Source: Nematostella vectensis
Taxonomy: Eukaryota; Cnidaria; Anthozoa; Actiniaria; Edwardsiidae
Assembly: GCF_932526225.1 (NCBI RefSeq)
Contig: NC_064043.1
Location: forward strand, 5,633,501-5,697,500
Direction: 5' to 3'
DNA length: 64,000 nucleotides
The position numbers and the translations under genes are program-made. The notes under the pieces are model-generated. The model had not been told where the DNA came from and did not search any database. It saw nothing but the letters and a program-made list of their open reading frames with translations. Below are positions 19,770 to 39,062 of this stretch, one piece after another. Each line of letters opens with the position of its first letter. Position 1 is the stretch's first letter.

Positions 19770-21595
19770 AAAACGTCCAGTCCTAACACGCGCCACCTCT
19801 CTTTCACTGCGCACCATCCCCTTTCGTGCGCACAATCCTAGCTACGCGCCACCTCTCTTTCACTGCGCACAGTCCTAGCTACGCGCCACCTCTCTTTCAC
19901 TGCGCACCATCCCCTTTCGTGCGCACAATCCTAGCTACGCGCCACCTCTCTTTCACTGCGCACCATCCCCTTTCGTGCGCACAATCCTAGCTACGCGCCA
20001 CCTCTCTTTCACTGCGCACCATCCCCTTTCGTGCGCACAATCCTAGCTACGCGCCACCTCTCTTTCACTGCGCACAATCCTAGCTACGCGCCACCTCTCT
20101 TTCACTGCCCACAGTCCTAACTACGCGCCACCTCTCTTTCACTGCGCACCATCCCCTTTCGTGCGCACAATCCTAGCTACGCGCCACCTCTCTTTCACTG
20201 CCCACAGTCCTAGCTACGCGCCACCTTTTCTCCCCTGCGCACAGTCCAAGCTACGCGCCACCTCTCCCCTCAATGTGCACAGTCCTAGCTACGCGCCACC
20301 TTTCCCCTCAATTTGCACATACCAAGCTACGCGCCACCTTTCCTCCACTGCGAACAGTCCAAGCTACGCACCACCTTTCCTCCCCTGCGCACAGTTCTAG
20401 CTACGCGCCACCTTTCCTTCGCTGTGCAGTCCTAGCTACGTGCCACCTCTACTCCACTGCGCACAGTTCTAGCTACGCGCCACCTTTCCCCTCAATTTGC
20501 ACATACCAAGCTACGCGCCACCTTTCCTTCACTGCGCACAGTCCAAGCTACGCGCCACCTTTCCCCTCAATTTGCACATACCAATTAGCTACGCGCCACC
20601 TTTCCTTCACTGCGCACAGTCCAACCTACGCGCCACCTCCCCCCCCTGCGCACAGTTCTAGCTCAGACAAACTTTCCTCCACTGTGCACAGTCCAAGCTA
20701 CGCGCCACCTTTCCTTCACTGTGCACAGTCCTAGCAACGCACCACCTCTACTCCACCGCACACAGGCTAGCAACACGCCACCTCTACTCCACTGCGCACA
20801 GGCTAGCAACACGCCACCTCTACTCCACTGCGCACAGGCTAGCAACACGCCACCTCTACTCCACTGCGCACAGGCTAGCAACACGCCACCTCTACTCCAC
20901 TGCTCACAGGCTAGCAACACGCCACCCCTCCTTCGCTGCGCACAGGCTAGCAACACGCCACCCCTTCTTCGCTGCGCACAGTCCTAACAACACGCCACCT
21001 CTCCTTCGCTGCGCACAGGCTAGCAACACGCCACCCCTCCTTCGCTGCGCACAGGCTAGCAACACGCCACCCCTCCTTCGCTGCGCACAGGCTAGCAACA
21101 CGCCACCCCTGCTTCGCTGCGCACAGGCTAGCAACACGCCACCCCTCCTTCGCTGCGCACAGGCTAGCAACACGCCACCCTTCCTTCGCTGCGCACAGGC
21201 TAGCAACACGCCACCCCTGCTTCGCTGCGCACAGGCTAGCAACACGCCACCCCTCCTTCGCTGCGCACAGGCTAGCAACACGCCACCTCTCCTTCACTGC
21301 GCACAGTCCTAGTTACGCGCCACCTTTCCTTCAATGCGCACAGCCCTAGTTACGCGCCACCTCTCCTTCGAAGCGCACAGTCCTAGTTACACGCCACCTC
21401 TCGTCCACTGTGCAGTCCAAGCTACGCGCCACCTCTCCTCTCCTGCGCCTCGTCCTAGCTACGCACCATCTTCGCCCTTTGCACAGTGCTACGCGCCACC
21501 TCTCCTCCACTGTGCAGTCTTAGCTACGCACCATCTCCTTCCGTGCCCACATTCCTAGTAACGAGTCATCCGCATCCCTGTGCAGTTCTAGCTTA
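19770..21595. repeat. Large composite minisatellite (~1.8 kb)
   Basis: Tandem units of about 36-37 bp built on TAGCTACGCGCCACCTCTC plus TTTCACTGCGCACAGTCC. There are four sub-blocks. In 19790-20190 the unit alternates with CATCCCCTTTCGTGCGCACA to give a higher-order unit of about 58 bp. 20190-20735 is a diverged block. 20735-21290 is a very regular block, GGCTAGCAACACGCCACC plus CCTCCTTCGCTGCGCACA. 21290-21590 is a second diverged block. Open frames on both strands through it (for example ACAQRRRGGVLL repeats) are artefacts. It begins about 400 bases after the gene B stop. Confidence 0.95.
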
Positions 21596-21599
21596 CGCG

Positions 21600-22295
21600 G
21601 ATTTCAAGTAAGGGGAAACCCCGTTGTCCGTTTTTTTTTTGTTTCTTTATATTCGAAGTAAAGAATACTTCGTAGAGAATACGGAAAAGGTGTGTGGGCT
21701 TGCTTAAAATTCCCACAAAACTATCAGCGCTTGATGAGGTGTGTGCGTGTACTTAAATCAAAAGTAGTGCCAGTAGCTCTTGCGCAAATATCCGAGTTAG
21801 TCTCAGTCTTTTAAGATTTTAATATTTAAAAATATCCGATTAAAACTACGACGGCTGCATGGACGACGTTTTGTGTTCTTGTTTGTTCAAACGCATATGT
21901 GGCCTACCTGTAGGCTTTGATAAGTTTTCCGGAACGAAAACCCCGAAAACACGGACTTCCCGTATCACGGCCGCCATCTTTGATAATGCGCTACGCAGGG
22001 GATAGGGAAAATGCGCTGCAGGAAAAACTCCGTGTTTTCGTGCCAGAAAAACTATTAAAGACTATCTAAGCTACAATATATGGGACCCAAAATTTGCATC
22101 GTAATATCGAGAAACCCGTTGGTGATTATTTCTCGTGTGCAGGCTATTATACTTTGACCGCCAGTATTGTGGATTTAAACACAACCCCGCGTAACAAGCC
22201 CCATTTGGCTATGCGCCTCCCCCCCCCCTACGACCCACGTAGTAATACTTCTTAGTTCCATAAAGCTACAGAATTATAACCATAAACACCTTAGC
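21600..22295. other. Non-coding, nothing recognised
   Basis: No supported exon or repeat apart from a C tract near 22209-22218. Confidence 0.4.
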
Positions 22296-22428
22296 GCCCT
22301 GGGCTGGGTTCCTAGAAAGCAGGTTAACGCTAACCAAGAGTTAAATAAGTTTGTTATCCAATCAAATGTCTCGATAACAATATTTATCCGTGGATAAGCG
22401 CTAACCTGCTTTCTAGGAACCGGGCCCT
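22296..22428. mobile_element. Fold-back MITE (~133 bp)
   Basis: The left end reads GCCCTGGGCTGGGTTCCTAG, then AAAGCAGGTTAACGC. The right end is the inverse, GCGCTAACCTGCTTTCTAGG, then AACCGGGCCC. A similar end fragment (TTTTTAGGAACCGGACCC) occurs at 45115-45132. Confidence 0.75.
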
Positions 22429-23576
22429 AATATTTTTTAGTGGCAAGATGGGGCGCTAATTGGAAGACTTATTTATGTTTTACGCTTAATGTGCGTGTGT
22501 TGGGGGTGGGTGCTTATTCGTAACGGGGCGTTTATTGGAAGTTGCGCGCTAAAACGATACCCCTTATCGCCTCTCTTTAGTAGTGAACCTTGGAGCCTCC
22601 GGTACCCTGGGTACTAAAACGAGCATTTAACTTCTTCAAGAAGCCAGAGACCACTCAGCATAGCAAAGTAGGTGGTATTTTTTTAAATAAGTTTTTCCAT
22701 GGTGTATTCCGTATAATCTTGGAGCAGGCCCTCACTAGAGAAGGCTACGCTGGGCACCTCCCCTGTACTGCCGAAATAGTAATCGACTCCATCTACTTTG
22801 ACAAAGACAACACAACTACTATGTTTAAAATCATATTTTAATACTCCTTTGTGACAAAATCATCCGGAAGGTCTGACTACGGTTATTAATCATTACATTT
22901 TCTTATAATTACATTACTGTAAATAAATGCTGCGCGTAACTTCAGACACAGCTTTTTTTTCCTCTCATCTAAACTCATCAAGTGGCCTCCTGATAACCGG
23001 CTTTACAGAAAGCTCGTACAGATCCCAGGCCCCGCTCTTTATGTAGCAGACCAAAAGGGACTGGGACTACGTTCCATCAGGCAGTTCGAATCAAAAACTG
23101 CTAAAGGGATGTCATCACAGTGTCGAAGCACAATCTCGAACGAGACTCTTATTTTTGGGCAAATCATAACTGTACGGTTTTTTTGGTTTAATATTTGTAG
23201 ATAGGTTTCACACATGAAATAATATCAATATATATATAAAAAAAACAGCTCGCAATACGATCAAATATGTCTGTTATTACAAAACACAATAGAGTTTAGA
23301 CAAACTTCGAGGCTGAGCTAGTGATTGACAGGTTCCTTAGATGATTTTTTAAGTAGCTTTTTTTTTTCAATGTTTGATCAGAGATGTCCCGGGGGATATT
23401 GTCATCTATCAATCACGGGCGTGATAGGGAATGGCTTCAAGGCAGAGTTACTCACAAGGTAGTCGCATTGTTACATAATATGATAATGATCTGTATTACT
23501 CGACTGACTGTCACATAATATCAAAACGAGCCGAGTAATCTCTATCTATCACATTCGTCACTGTACACGAAATGGC

Positions 23577-23582
23577 TTTATT
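23577..23582 (-). promoter_or_regulatory. Polyadenylation signal, GNAI
   Basis: AATAAA on the minus strand about 230 bases after the G-alpha stop codon, giving a compact 3' UTR. Confidence 0.45.
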
Positions 23583-23810
23583 GTACACGTTATTGCCTTC
23601 TGCCGCTTCTAAAAAGAAAAGGGAGGAGTTTTGGTTAGTGATAATGAACTATGCAGGCACATTCATCAGCCCGACCTAAAGGGTCTCCAACATCCCCCAA
23701 TCAAAATGCGTTATCGAATCACGTGCCCCTAAATGGTCACGTGACGTAGCCTTAAACTGCCCATCTATACTACTGACCGTTCATCCAGATCTCCTTGTTG
23801 ACGTTGATCA

Positions 23811-31998
<8,188 letters not shown>

Positions 31999-32103
31999 TT
32001 ACAAAGCTACAGCGATAACACCCGTTTTACGGCCGGCCAGGACTAAAGAATATTTGTCCGAAGATAATTCCGTGTCGCCAAATATAAGGATTTTGTTCTC
32101 ATG

Positions 32104-32484
32104 AGTCCGCCATAAAGATTTTTTTGAGGATCGCTCGTCCGAACGGTAATGGCGCTTCTTGTAAGAACCTTACAACCACGCCCGCACACTAAGCAAACAG
32201 GCCGCAGGGTACTCTGGGTAGCCTGGTACTCAGAAGTCCCGGATGACTGTCACGCTCTCGACAAAACAAAAAACAAAAAATCTTGTTGAGAAGAACAATG
32301 AATTCAATTCGATGATTCGCGAAGATATAAGAATGGTATTTCGTCTATCTAGTAGCTCCTCTCATATGTCATTGGGTAATTTGCTGTCGTATAAATAAGC
32401 GAAATTCTGATTTGCAGTTTGAATGTTCAGTGATGGCTTATTTACCGGATAGAAAGGAAAAAACAAAACAAAAACAACTCCCAG
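32104..32484. other. GNAI upstream flank
   Basis: Upstream of the GNAI start codon; no clear TATA box. The partial repeat GGGTACTCTGGGTAGCCTGG near 32208-32225 resembles MITE ends elsewhere in the window. Confidence 0.35.
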
Positions 32485-32634
32485 CGGCGTAGCCAGGATT
32501 TTTAACAGGAGGGGGCCCAAAAGGGGCTTTTAAGGCATTTTCTTCTGTATTTAAGATAATTTCTCATACATTTACTGTATTTTTTTTGGCTGCTAAAAGG
32601 GGGGGCCTAGGCCACCCCCCTGGCTACGCCCCTG
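32485..32634. mobile_element. MITE with GGCGTAGCCAGG ends
   Basis: The left end CGGCGTAGCCAGGATTTTTA and right end CCCCCCTGGCTACGCCCCTG are inverted repeats around 150 bp with G and C tracts. Similar ends (GCGCGTACCCAGGATT type) occur near 34735-34765, 59178-59345 and 61530-61680, suggesting one dispersed family. Confidence 0.65.
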
Positions 32635-35600
32635 CTCCGTACTTTAAACAATATATATATTTTAGCTTGTCTCAGGGTCATCGAGGTGGTGTTGAGAAAT
32701 CCAGCTGGGGTGTGAGGGAAGAGAGGCGAGGCTGCAAAAAAAAAAAAAAAAAAAAAAAAATGGAGAGGGGTTCAACACAAAGAGAACGTAACTCTCTGTT
32801 CTCTCTAGGACCTAGTACTCTCTGTGTGACCTAATCTCCGTTTCCCGGCCTACTGTAAGGAAAATCCCGGAATATCCCCCTTGATCCTTGTTTTCGGTTC
32901 GGATCATGACTTGATAATTAATGAAAAAAAAGGACTCCGAATGTTCCTATAGAATTTCATTGCTCGCTAAATAGAGGTAATGTTTGCTTTAGGTCGCGGG
33001 AATTTTTTAAGCGTCCGTGACGTCTTCATCTCGTATTGATTTGAAATTCCAAAGCAATTGCTCGCGAATGATGACCCAGTGGCTATGCAAAAGGCATTCA
33101 CGTTTCTGCTAAAGCGAGGGCGGAATCCCTTACGTGCGAGAGATAACAATTTAAAGTTAATTATAGTTTGAGGTGCACAATTTGTATACAGGTGCCTGGA
33201 AATAGAACATTTTTTTCACGACTTTTTATTGTTCTTGTTTTTCTCGAAGCCATTTTGACCAGAATGATGTTTATCGTTTGTAGATGAACCACACGACATG
33301 AAAACATATCAAAGGATAGCATAAATGAATAGGCTATCCATTAAATGTATTCATTGATATGTTTTTTTTTTCCTTCAATTTTTTCTGGCGTCGTGGACGA
33401 AGGGAATGAAAAAAAATGTATTCTTCTGTGTCACAAGCCATTATGACGTATAATAGGGATGACATCATTGCAAACAAGCTTGCAATATATGAAGTAATAA
33501 CAGAGAAAAGATGGACTGTTATTATCTATTTTATGGTAATTGAATTGTAAAACGTCACCCTTTATAGGTTAAAAGTTTTTTAATGGTACCGTAACAACAG
33601 TGAAGACACAGACCCATTTGAGTGATGTCCCAGAGAAAGCGGAAAAGATAATTAAAATTCAGCAAACGCTCATAACATCTCAACATATAATCATTTGTTC
33701 TATGAAGCGAATTTGAACTCATATTCAAAACTTTTGTAAAATTTCTACCGAAATATCCCCTTACGCACTTACTTTCAGCGTTACTCGTTTAGTTGTTGTA
33801 TATTATATTCACCAAAAGAATGACAACACTCTAGTTTTTTGACATCTGCCAATCTCGGTTGGTTGTTGTTGACATTGCGTTGCCATTAATCCTTCTTTCT
33901 CTGACAACATCATAATAAAGCGCCTTGCATATGCAATTGAATGTTTGCCTTGGACGGAGTTTAAAAATTCCATTGAGTACAAAAAGAGTAAACGATAAAA
34001 ATATGGCATGTATGGTCCTTTTTCCCGTTTGTATTTTCCTGTTTCCTGTCCTACTTCAAATTATTCAATACTTCAATCAAGGACTCATATTCACAAAAAA
34101 CGCGCTAGTCTCCGACAAATCAAGACCACTGTACCTATTTTAAACCCCTAAATAAACTAAAATTTTCCATAATATGAAGAGAAAAATCGTTAAAGGTTTT
34201 TGCAGAACACGTAAAGGCGCATGGTTGTCTATTCGATGGCCGTTTTTTGAGCACACCAACGAAAATGGTTTCGACAAACAAACGAGGTTGCTAAGTAAGC
34301 TGTTTATACAGCTTTATACATTGTGTAAAGAAATTGAGCACCAGATCGGTATCTCGTCAGTGTTTGCTTAAATTTTAGCTGGATACGAAACCATCAATTT
34401 AGACCACTAAACTTTACTAAAGATCATACGTAAAGCAACAAAAAATCGCATTTGTTTATATGTGCTCTGCTACAAAACTTCTGCTTCAATGTTTACTATA
34501 TGCCATTTAACTTTTAACAACGAAAACATCCGAAAACTTCATTTAAAGAAGGTCAGTTACATCCGTACAATATGTTTACAGCATCCATTTCCATCGGCTT
34601 ATCTAAGAGAATATTTGGGATATTTTAATCAAATAATGCCAATAATAAAGTATTAGAGGTCATTGGGCGGAAAAAGGTGTGTCATTTCTTATATTCTTTT
34701 TCCATATGACATTCATGACTGCCCCCCCCCCCCCTCTTACTCCGCCAGTCCTGTATACGCGCCTGTCTACTTTTTTTATAACAATTTTGGACGATTATTT
34801 AATATTTCAGCGATGATTCAACTCGTCAGCACGTGAAACCGAAAATATATTGTTGTCGTTCAGCTCCTGTTGAACCAATAATAAGATAAAAGGTCTCGGG
34901 TGGAGAGGTCATTGGATAATACGATACGAAGGAGCGCATGCGAGAAGTAGGGCGAACATGGGAACGCTAAACTCACGATGCGGAGGAAAATCTCCAGTAA
35001 AAAAGCACACACACAAAAAGGAAAATACGGAAAATATTTGATTGGGACGAAAGAATAGTAAAAAGAAAAAGTTTAGGAAAATGATTTTGCTAACGTCGTA
35101 ACATACCGTTAGATTACAATGTTATGCTAGAGTTTCTTTTCCTTTTGCGGCATTTTTGGTCGGAAACCCAGATCATTACCTAGCTATACCCTCAACTTTA
35201 GCCGGAAGCTAGACGAAAGTGAATCTTTCTTCGTTTACACCAGGGTCATATAGCCTATTAGTTTCTCAAGTACTTATATTGAAATTTGTAAGAAACCACA
35301 CAGTTTTATTGCGTGCTAACAGCTTTGAAACTAAAGTTTCCGGGGCTCCGAGTGCCCGCTTAGTTAGCTTCACGGCAGCATGCCGAGAACGGGAAATGAA
35401 ATGTTTGAGTAGTTTTCTTCAGACGTTTTGGCGACAACATTCTAATAACAAGGTCCATTCAAAAGATGGCGTTTCCTGAGAAAAACATTAGAAGAGGTTT
35501 CCTGGTAGACTAGATACCAACCACATACAAAAGAAGGAAACTAGAAATTTTAAGAACCCTTCCGGGTCGAGGCATGTTCTCAGTTCTCGGGGAAATTTAT

Positions 35601-36442
35601 TCGCGTGAGACTTGCCGGTTTTTAGTTTCAAACACCCACAAGAGAATTTGTGCGAGATTAAATGAAAAAAAGAAAAGCGAAATGACTGAAACATTAAAGT
35701 AACAGTTTTACGCTAGGGTGTTAACACTGGGAGCCTGTTGCACATGCGTGGAATCAATCATTTTTCGTTGGTTCACGAAGGAGCACGCCTTTTCCGAACT
35801 TGCTGAGACCTTTAGGGAGCGCCCGCAAAGCTAAGTGGGGGTATCTATGTGAGGTGGGAATAAGTGAGATGTCTTGAGTGTACAGGCTGACCTCGTTTGC
35901 AGAAATGCCGACAAGACACTGGGACGAGCAGATCACTCGACCCAGTTTCTCTCCGACGTGCACAAGATCCTCTCGCCTTATCCCCCTCCCCAAAATTTTA
36001 GCTCACCGCGTCGTTATTTCATGACCCAACTATTTAAAAGAAAACTTTCAAAATGAACCTCTCAAGGTAAGATATTTGGTTGAATATATCTCAGTTTCTC
36101 AGAAAGGGACGCTTTGCATGTCCGTGGGCTGAGGGGGGGGGGGGGGGGGGGGTGGAGGGGAGTCTCCACACAAGCGTCCCTGGCGTCTCCCGTGAAGCCT
36201 AAGAAAGCGGCGGCGAATAAAGTTCCCGTTTCCTTCGTTAGTAAACTACTGAAAAGCAGTCTTTAGGTCCCCAAATGATGAGCGATGAGACAAGGGACCT
36301 CGACATCCATCCCCTGGAAGGGTATTCCATGCCCAAAACAGGAATCAAGGTGCCTTTGCTCTCCCCTTTTTTCAACCCGCCGACCACACTCGTACTCCTG
36401 GGAGCAAGTACAAAAGGTCCTCAATAAAATTTGTGCTTTCCA
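32635..36442. other. Intergenic, no gene recognised
   Basis: Between GNAI and TERT. It contains a poly-A run near 32736-32760, a C tract at 34722-34733 and a long G tract at 36128-36152. Several 60-85 codon open frames (33809-34009, 34174-34371, 35219-35479, 35754-35993) lack recognisable motifs, and I do not call them. Confidence 0.4.
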
Positions 36443-36546
36443 CGTGCTCGAGGATCCAGCGTACTTTGCGGGCGCTCCTAAAGGTCATGCACTCTCGCGA
36501 AAGAGCTTTGGGAGCGCCCGCAAAGTACGCCGGATCCTCGAGCACG
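36443..36546. mobile_element. Fold-back element (104 bp)
   Basis: Left arm CGTGCTCGAGGATCCAGCGT then ACTTTGCGGGCGCTCC. Right arm GGAGCGCCCGCAAAGTACGC then CGGATCCTCGAGCACG. The arms are about 36 bases with one or two mismatches. A fragment of the same arm (GGGAGCGCCCGCAAAG) lies at 35815-35830. Confidence 0.75.
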
Positions 36547-39062
36547 CATACTCCAGGGACCAAGCAAGGAAAAAAAAGAGACCTGTTTTTAACCTTGACA
36601 GCATATAAAGAAGGGTGGATTAGAAAATTACCCGTGAAAAAATTAAAAAATGGGAAACACAATTGTAGTGGGGGAGGGAGTTGTTTTCACAGCCGATATA
36701 GAGATTAAAAGCGTATCGGTATAGTTTTTTAAGATAGCAAAGAAAAAACGATTTCGCTTGGGCATTCCAAGGAAAGTGCACACGACTAAAGTGAGCGGCG
36801 AACTCTTGACATATTCTAGGATTCTCTTCATGCCACCCGCACTTTCCCTGCATGAGATTCATTTATCATTGTAATAAATGCGCGTATTTTCAGTATTTCC
36901 ACTTTTCTAACGACGGTTAATATTGTTCACGTCAATAACGGTTGACCAAAGAGTTGAAAAACGCTAACCGATCACCCCACAGCGGTCACGGAACTCTGCT
37001 ACGAACACCCAATGTGTAAATCCTAGCAAAATTCTATTTTTTTTTTTAACTAGACATGCTGCAAATGCGCATTGAAATCAACTTTTTTCCTTCGGAAAGT
37101 TGAAGGATTATCCTATTGGGTTAATATCTTTTAAGACCTTGTTATTTCATATTACTTTGTGATCAAGGGCGGAATCCAATAATTCAGAAACGGCCTTTGG
37201 TCGCTCTTTCAAGAAGAATCCCATCTACCAAAGTATAATCTCGTTTGAAACAAGAACCAAGATACCGCTCTTTCGCAGGCTTAAGTTTTATCTAGTTCAA
37301 CCCGTGAACACGATTGGTCGTTCAGTCCTGAGATACTTTCACGTACTTTAGGATCAACAAAAGCTGTACTTGAGACAAAGACAGAGTTCCGGCCTGCGTA
37401 TCGCGAAAATCGACAGATGGCGAACGAGAGTGAATCGGTTAACAAGGAAGCCCACGGCTTCGAAATTTGCATACAAAAATAAAATGATTTTGTTAAAGAT
37501 ATATAACGCTACGTGTGTGGCGAGAACACATGTACTGGGGATCTTAAAATCATGTTATTTGATATAACAATCAAAAAAGAAATATATATTTTTTATCATT
37601 AGTATTGAAGGATGTACAAGGAAGTAGATGTTGGATTCTCTTGTCAGAACTGTTGAAAGATGCTGATCAATTATAAAGAAAAGTACTTTGTTCCGAAAAA
37701 CAACTTAGTTATGATAAACGACTAAACGTGAATTAGCGCGAAAAGAAAAAGCGCGTAAAGCACAAAGCTAACGTCGTGTCATCTACTGCGGATTTAGCAA
37801 GTAGGAAAATTAGACTCTGGAGGCTGAGATTAATAAATATTGATGTCATTTTTTTAGTTTGTGGTATCAGAACACGATGATAAAAATGGCTGTAAACTCG
37901 CTCATTCTTTTAGATTTAACGATCTACAGTAATACTAAACAAGACAAAATAAATCAAATCAATACTTTCAAACCACGGTAAAACGACACCGGTTTACTAA
38001 ATGGAACATTTCACGGATGGTGAACCAGTTAGAAAATACATGGAAAATAACAAGATGTCAACAGCCAATGCGCCTATTTTTGAAAATGCAATTGTCAAAT
38101 CAGAGTTCTCTATCCCCAGAACATGGGCTCGTCATTTTCACCAAATGCAAAAACATGGATGAAACATACGATTTGCTTTCATTTCTTCTCTTTCAAAAAA
38201 GCAACGATAAAATAGAAAAACTGCCAATCAGAAAATATCGAATAAATCATACGATCAGTTTTTTTTATCCTTGTTCTTACAATTAATACTAAATACCCAT
38301 AAGCCGCGAATGGAAATATGTCGCCGCGCCACTCTGACTCCACAACAAGCGGCGACATATTTCCATTATATTAGGAAGTATCAAGGAAAACACGCCCCCA
38401 TCCCTGAATTAAACCCATCCCACATCTTAAACAAACGTCTTCACGCCGTTTTATTTCTCGATTAATAGTTTCATATCGGAATATATGGGAACAGCATGAT
38501 ATTCGACCGGCTTCTCAGATGACTATCTAGTGTGCTTTTAAGATGTAAGCACCTATTACGGAGAGCTAGGTATTATCGCCTCTCTTAGCCGGCTGTAGTT
38601 TTTTTTTGTCGTATGTAAAAGGGGGATGGGTCGAGATCAAAATGATTGACACACAGCAAATGGTCACGTGACAAGTATTCTGGATTGTTCGGCAGTTTGA
38701 GGTGATTGAGTTTGAGCTTCTCTTGAAAAATAACTGAAAACTACTCTCTTGGGATTTAATGTAAGTTCGAGTTATCAGGGTTCGAGTTAGCGTAGAGTTA
38801 GAGTTATCGGAGCTCGCTGTAGTTCCCAGAATCGTCTCGCCTCATGAAGTAGTTTCAACTCCATGGAATCTGGAACGGACAGCTGGATGCGCGGAATAAA
38901 ATGATTTTCGTATCATTACATCACAGGGGGTATCCAGGAACCGCCACTTAATTACAGAGCCTATTTTTTTAAATAATCGTGAACAATCTTGTTATCTAGA
39001 TTGAAGTGGAATGCGTTTCCTCTCTAAAGAAGTGAACAGACTCCACAAAAAAGGGTCTACTT
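36547..39062. other. Intergenic 3' of TERT, nothing coding recognised
   Basis: AT-rich. One short perfect inverted repeat is listed separately. No polyadenylation signal for TERT could be fixed with confidence in this stretch. Confidence 0.4.
38309..38367. repeat. Short palindrome, ~17-bp arms
   Basis: AATGGAAATATGTCGCC on the left and GGCGACATATTTCCATT on the right, perfectly inverted with a 25-base spacer. It could be a small fold-back element or the ends of one. Confidence 0.7.

Noticed and set aside
20161..21558. Open frames made of repeats such as LACAQRRRGGVL or ASNTPPLLHC
   Set aside because: By-products of the 36-bp minisatellite.
22590..22841. 83-codon plus-strand frame
   Set aside because: It begins inside a MITE-like CCGGTACCCTGGGTAC segment and has no recognisable motif or splice support.
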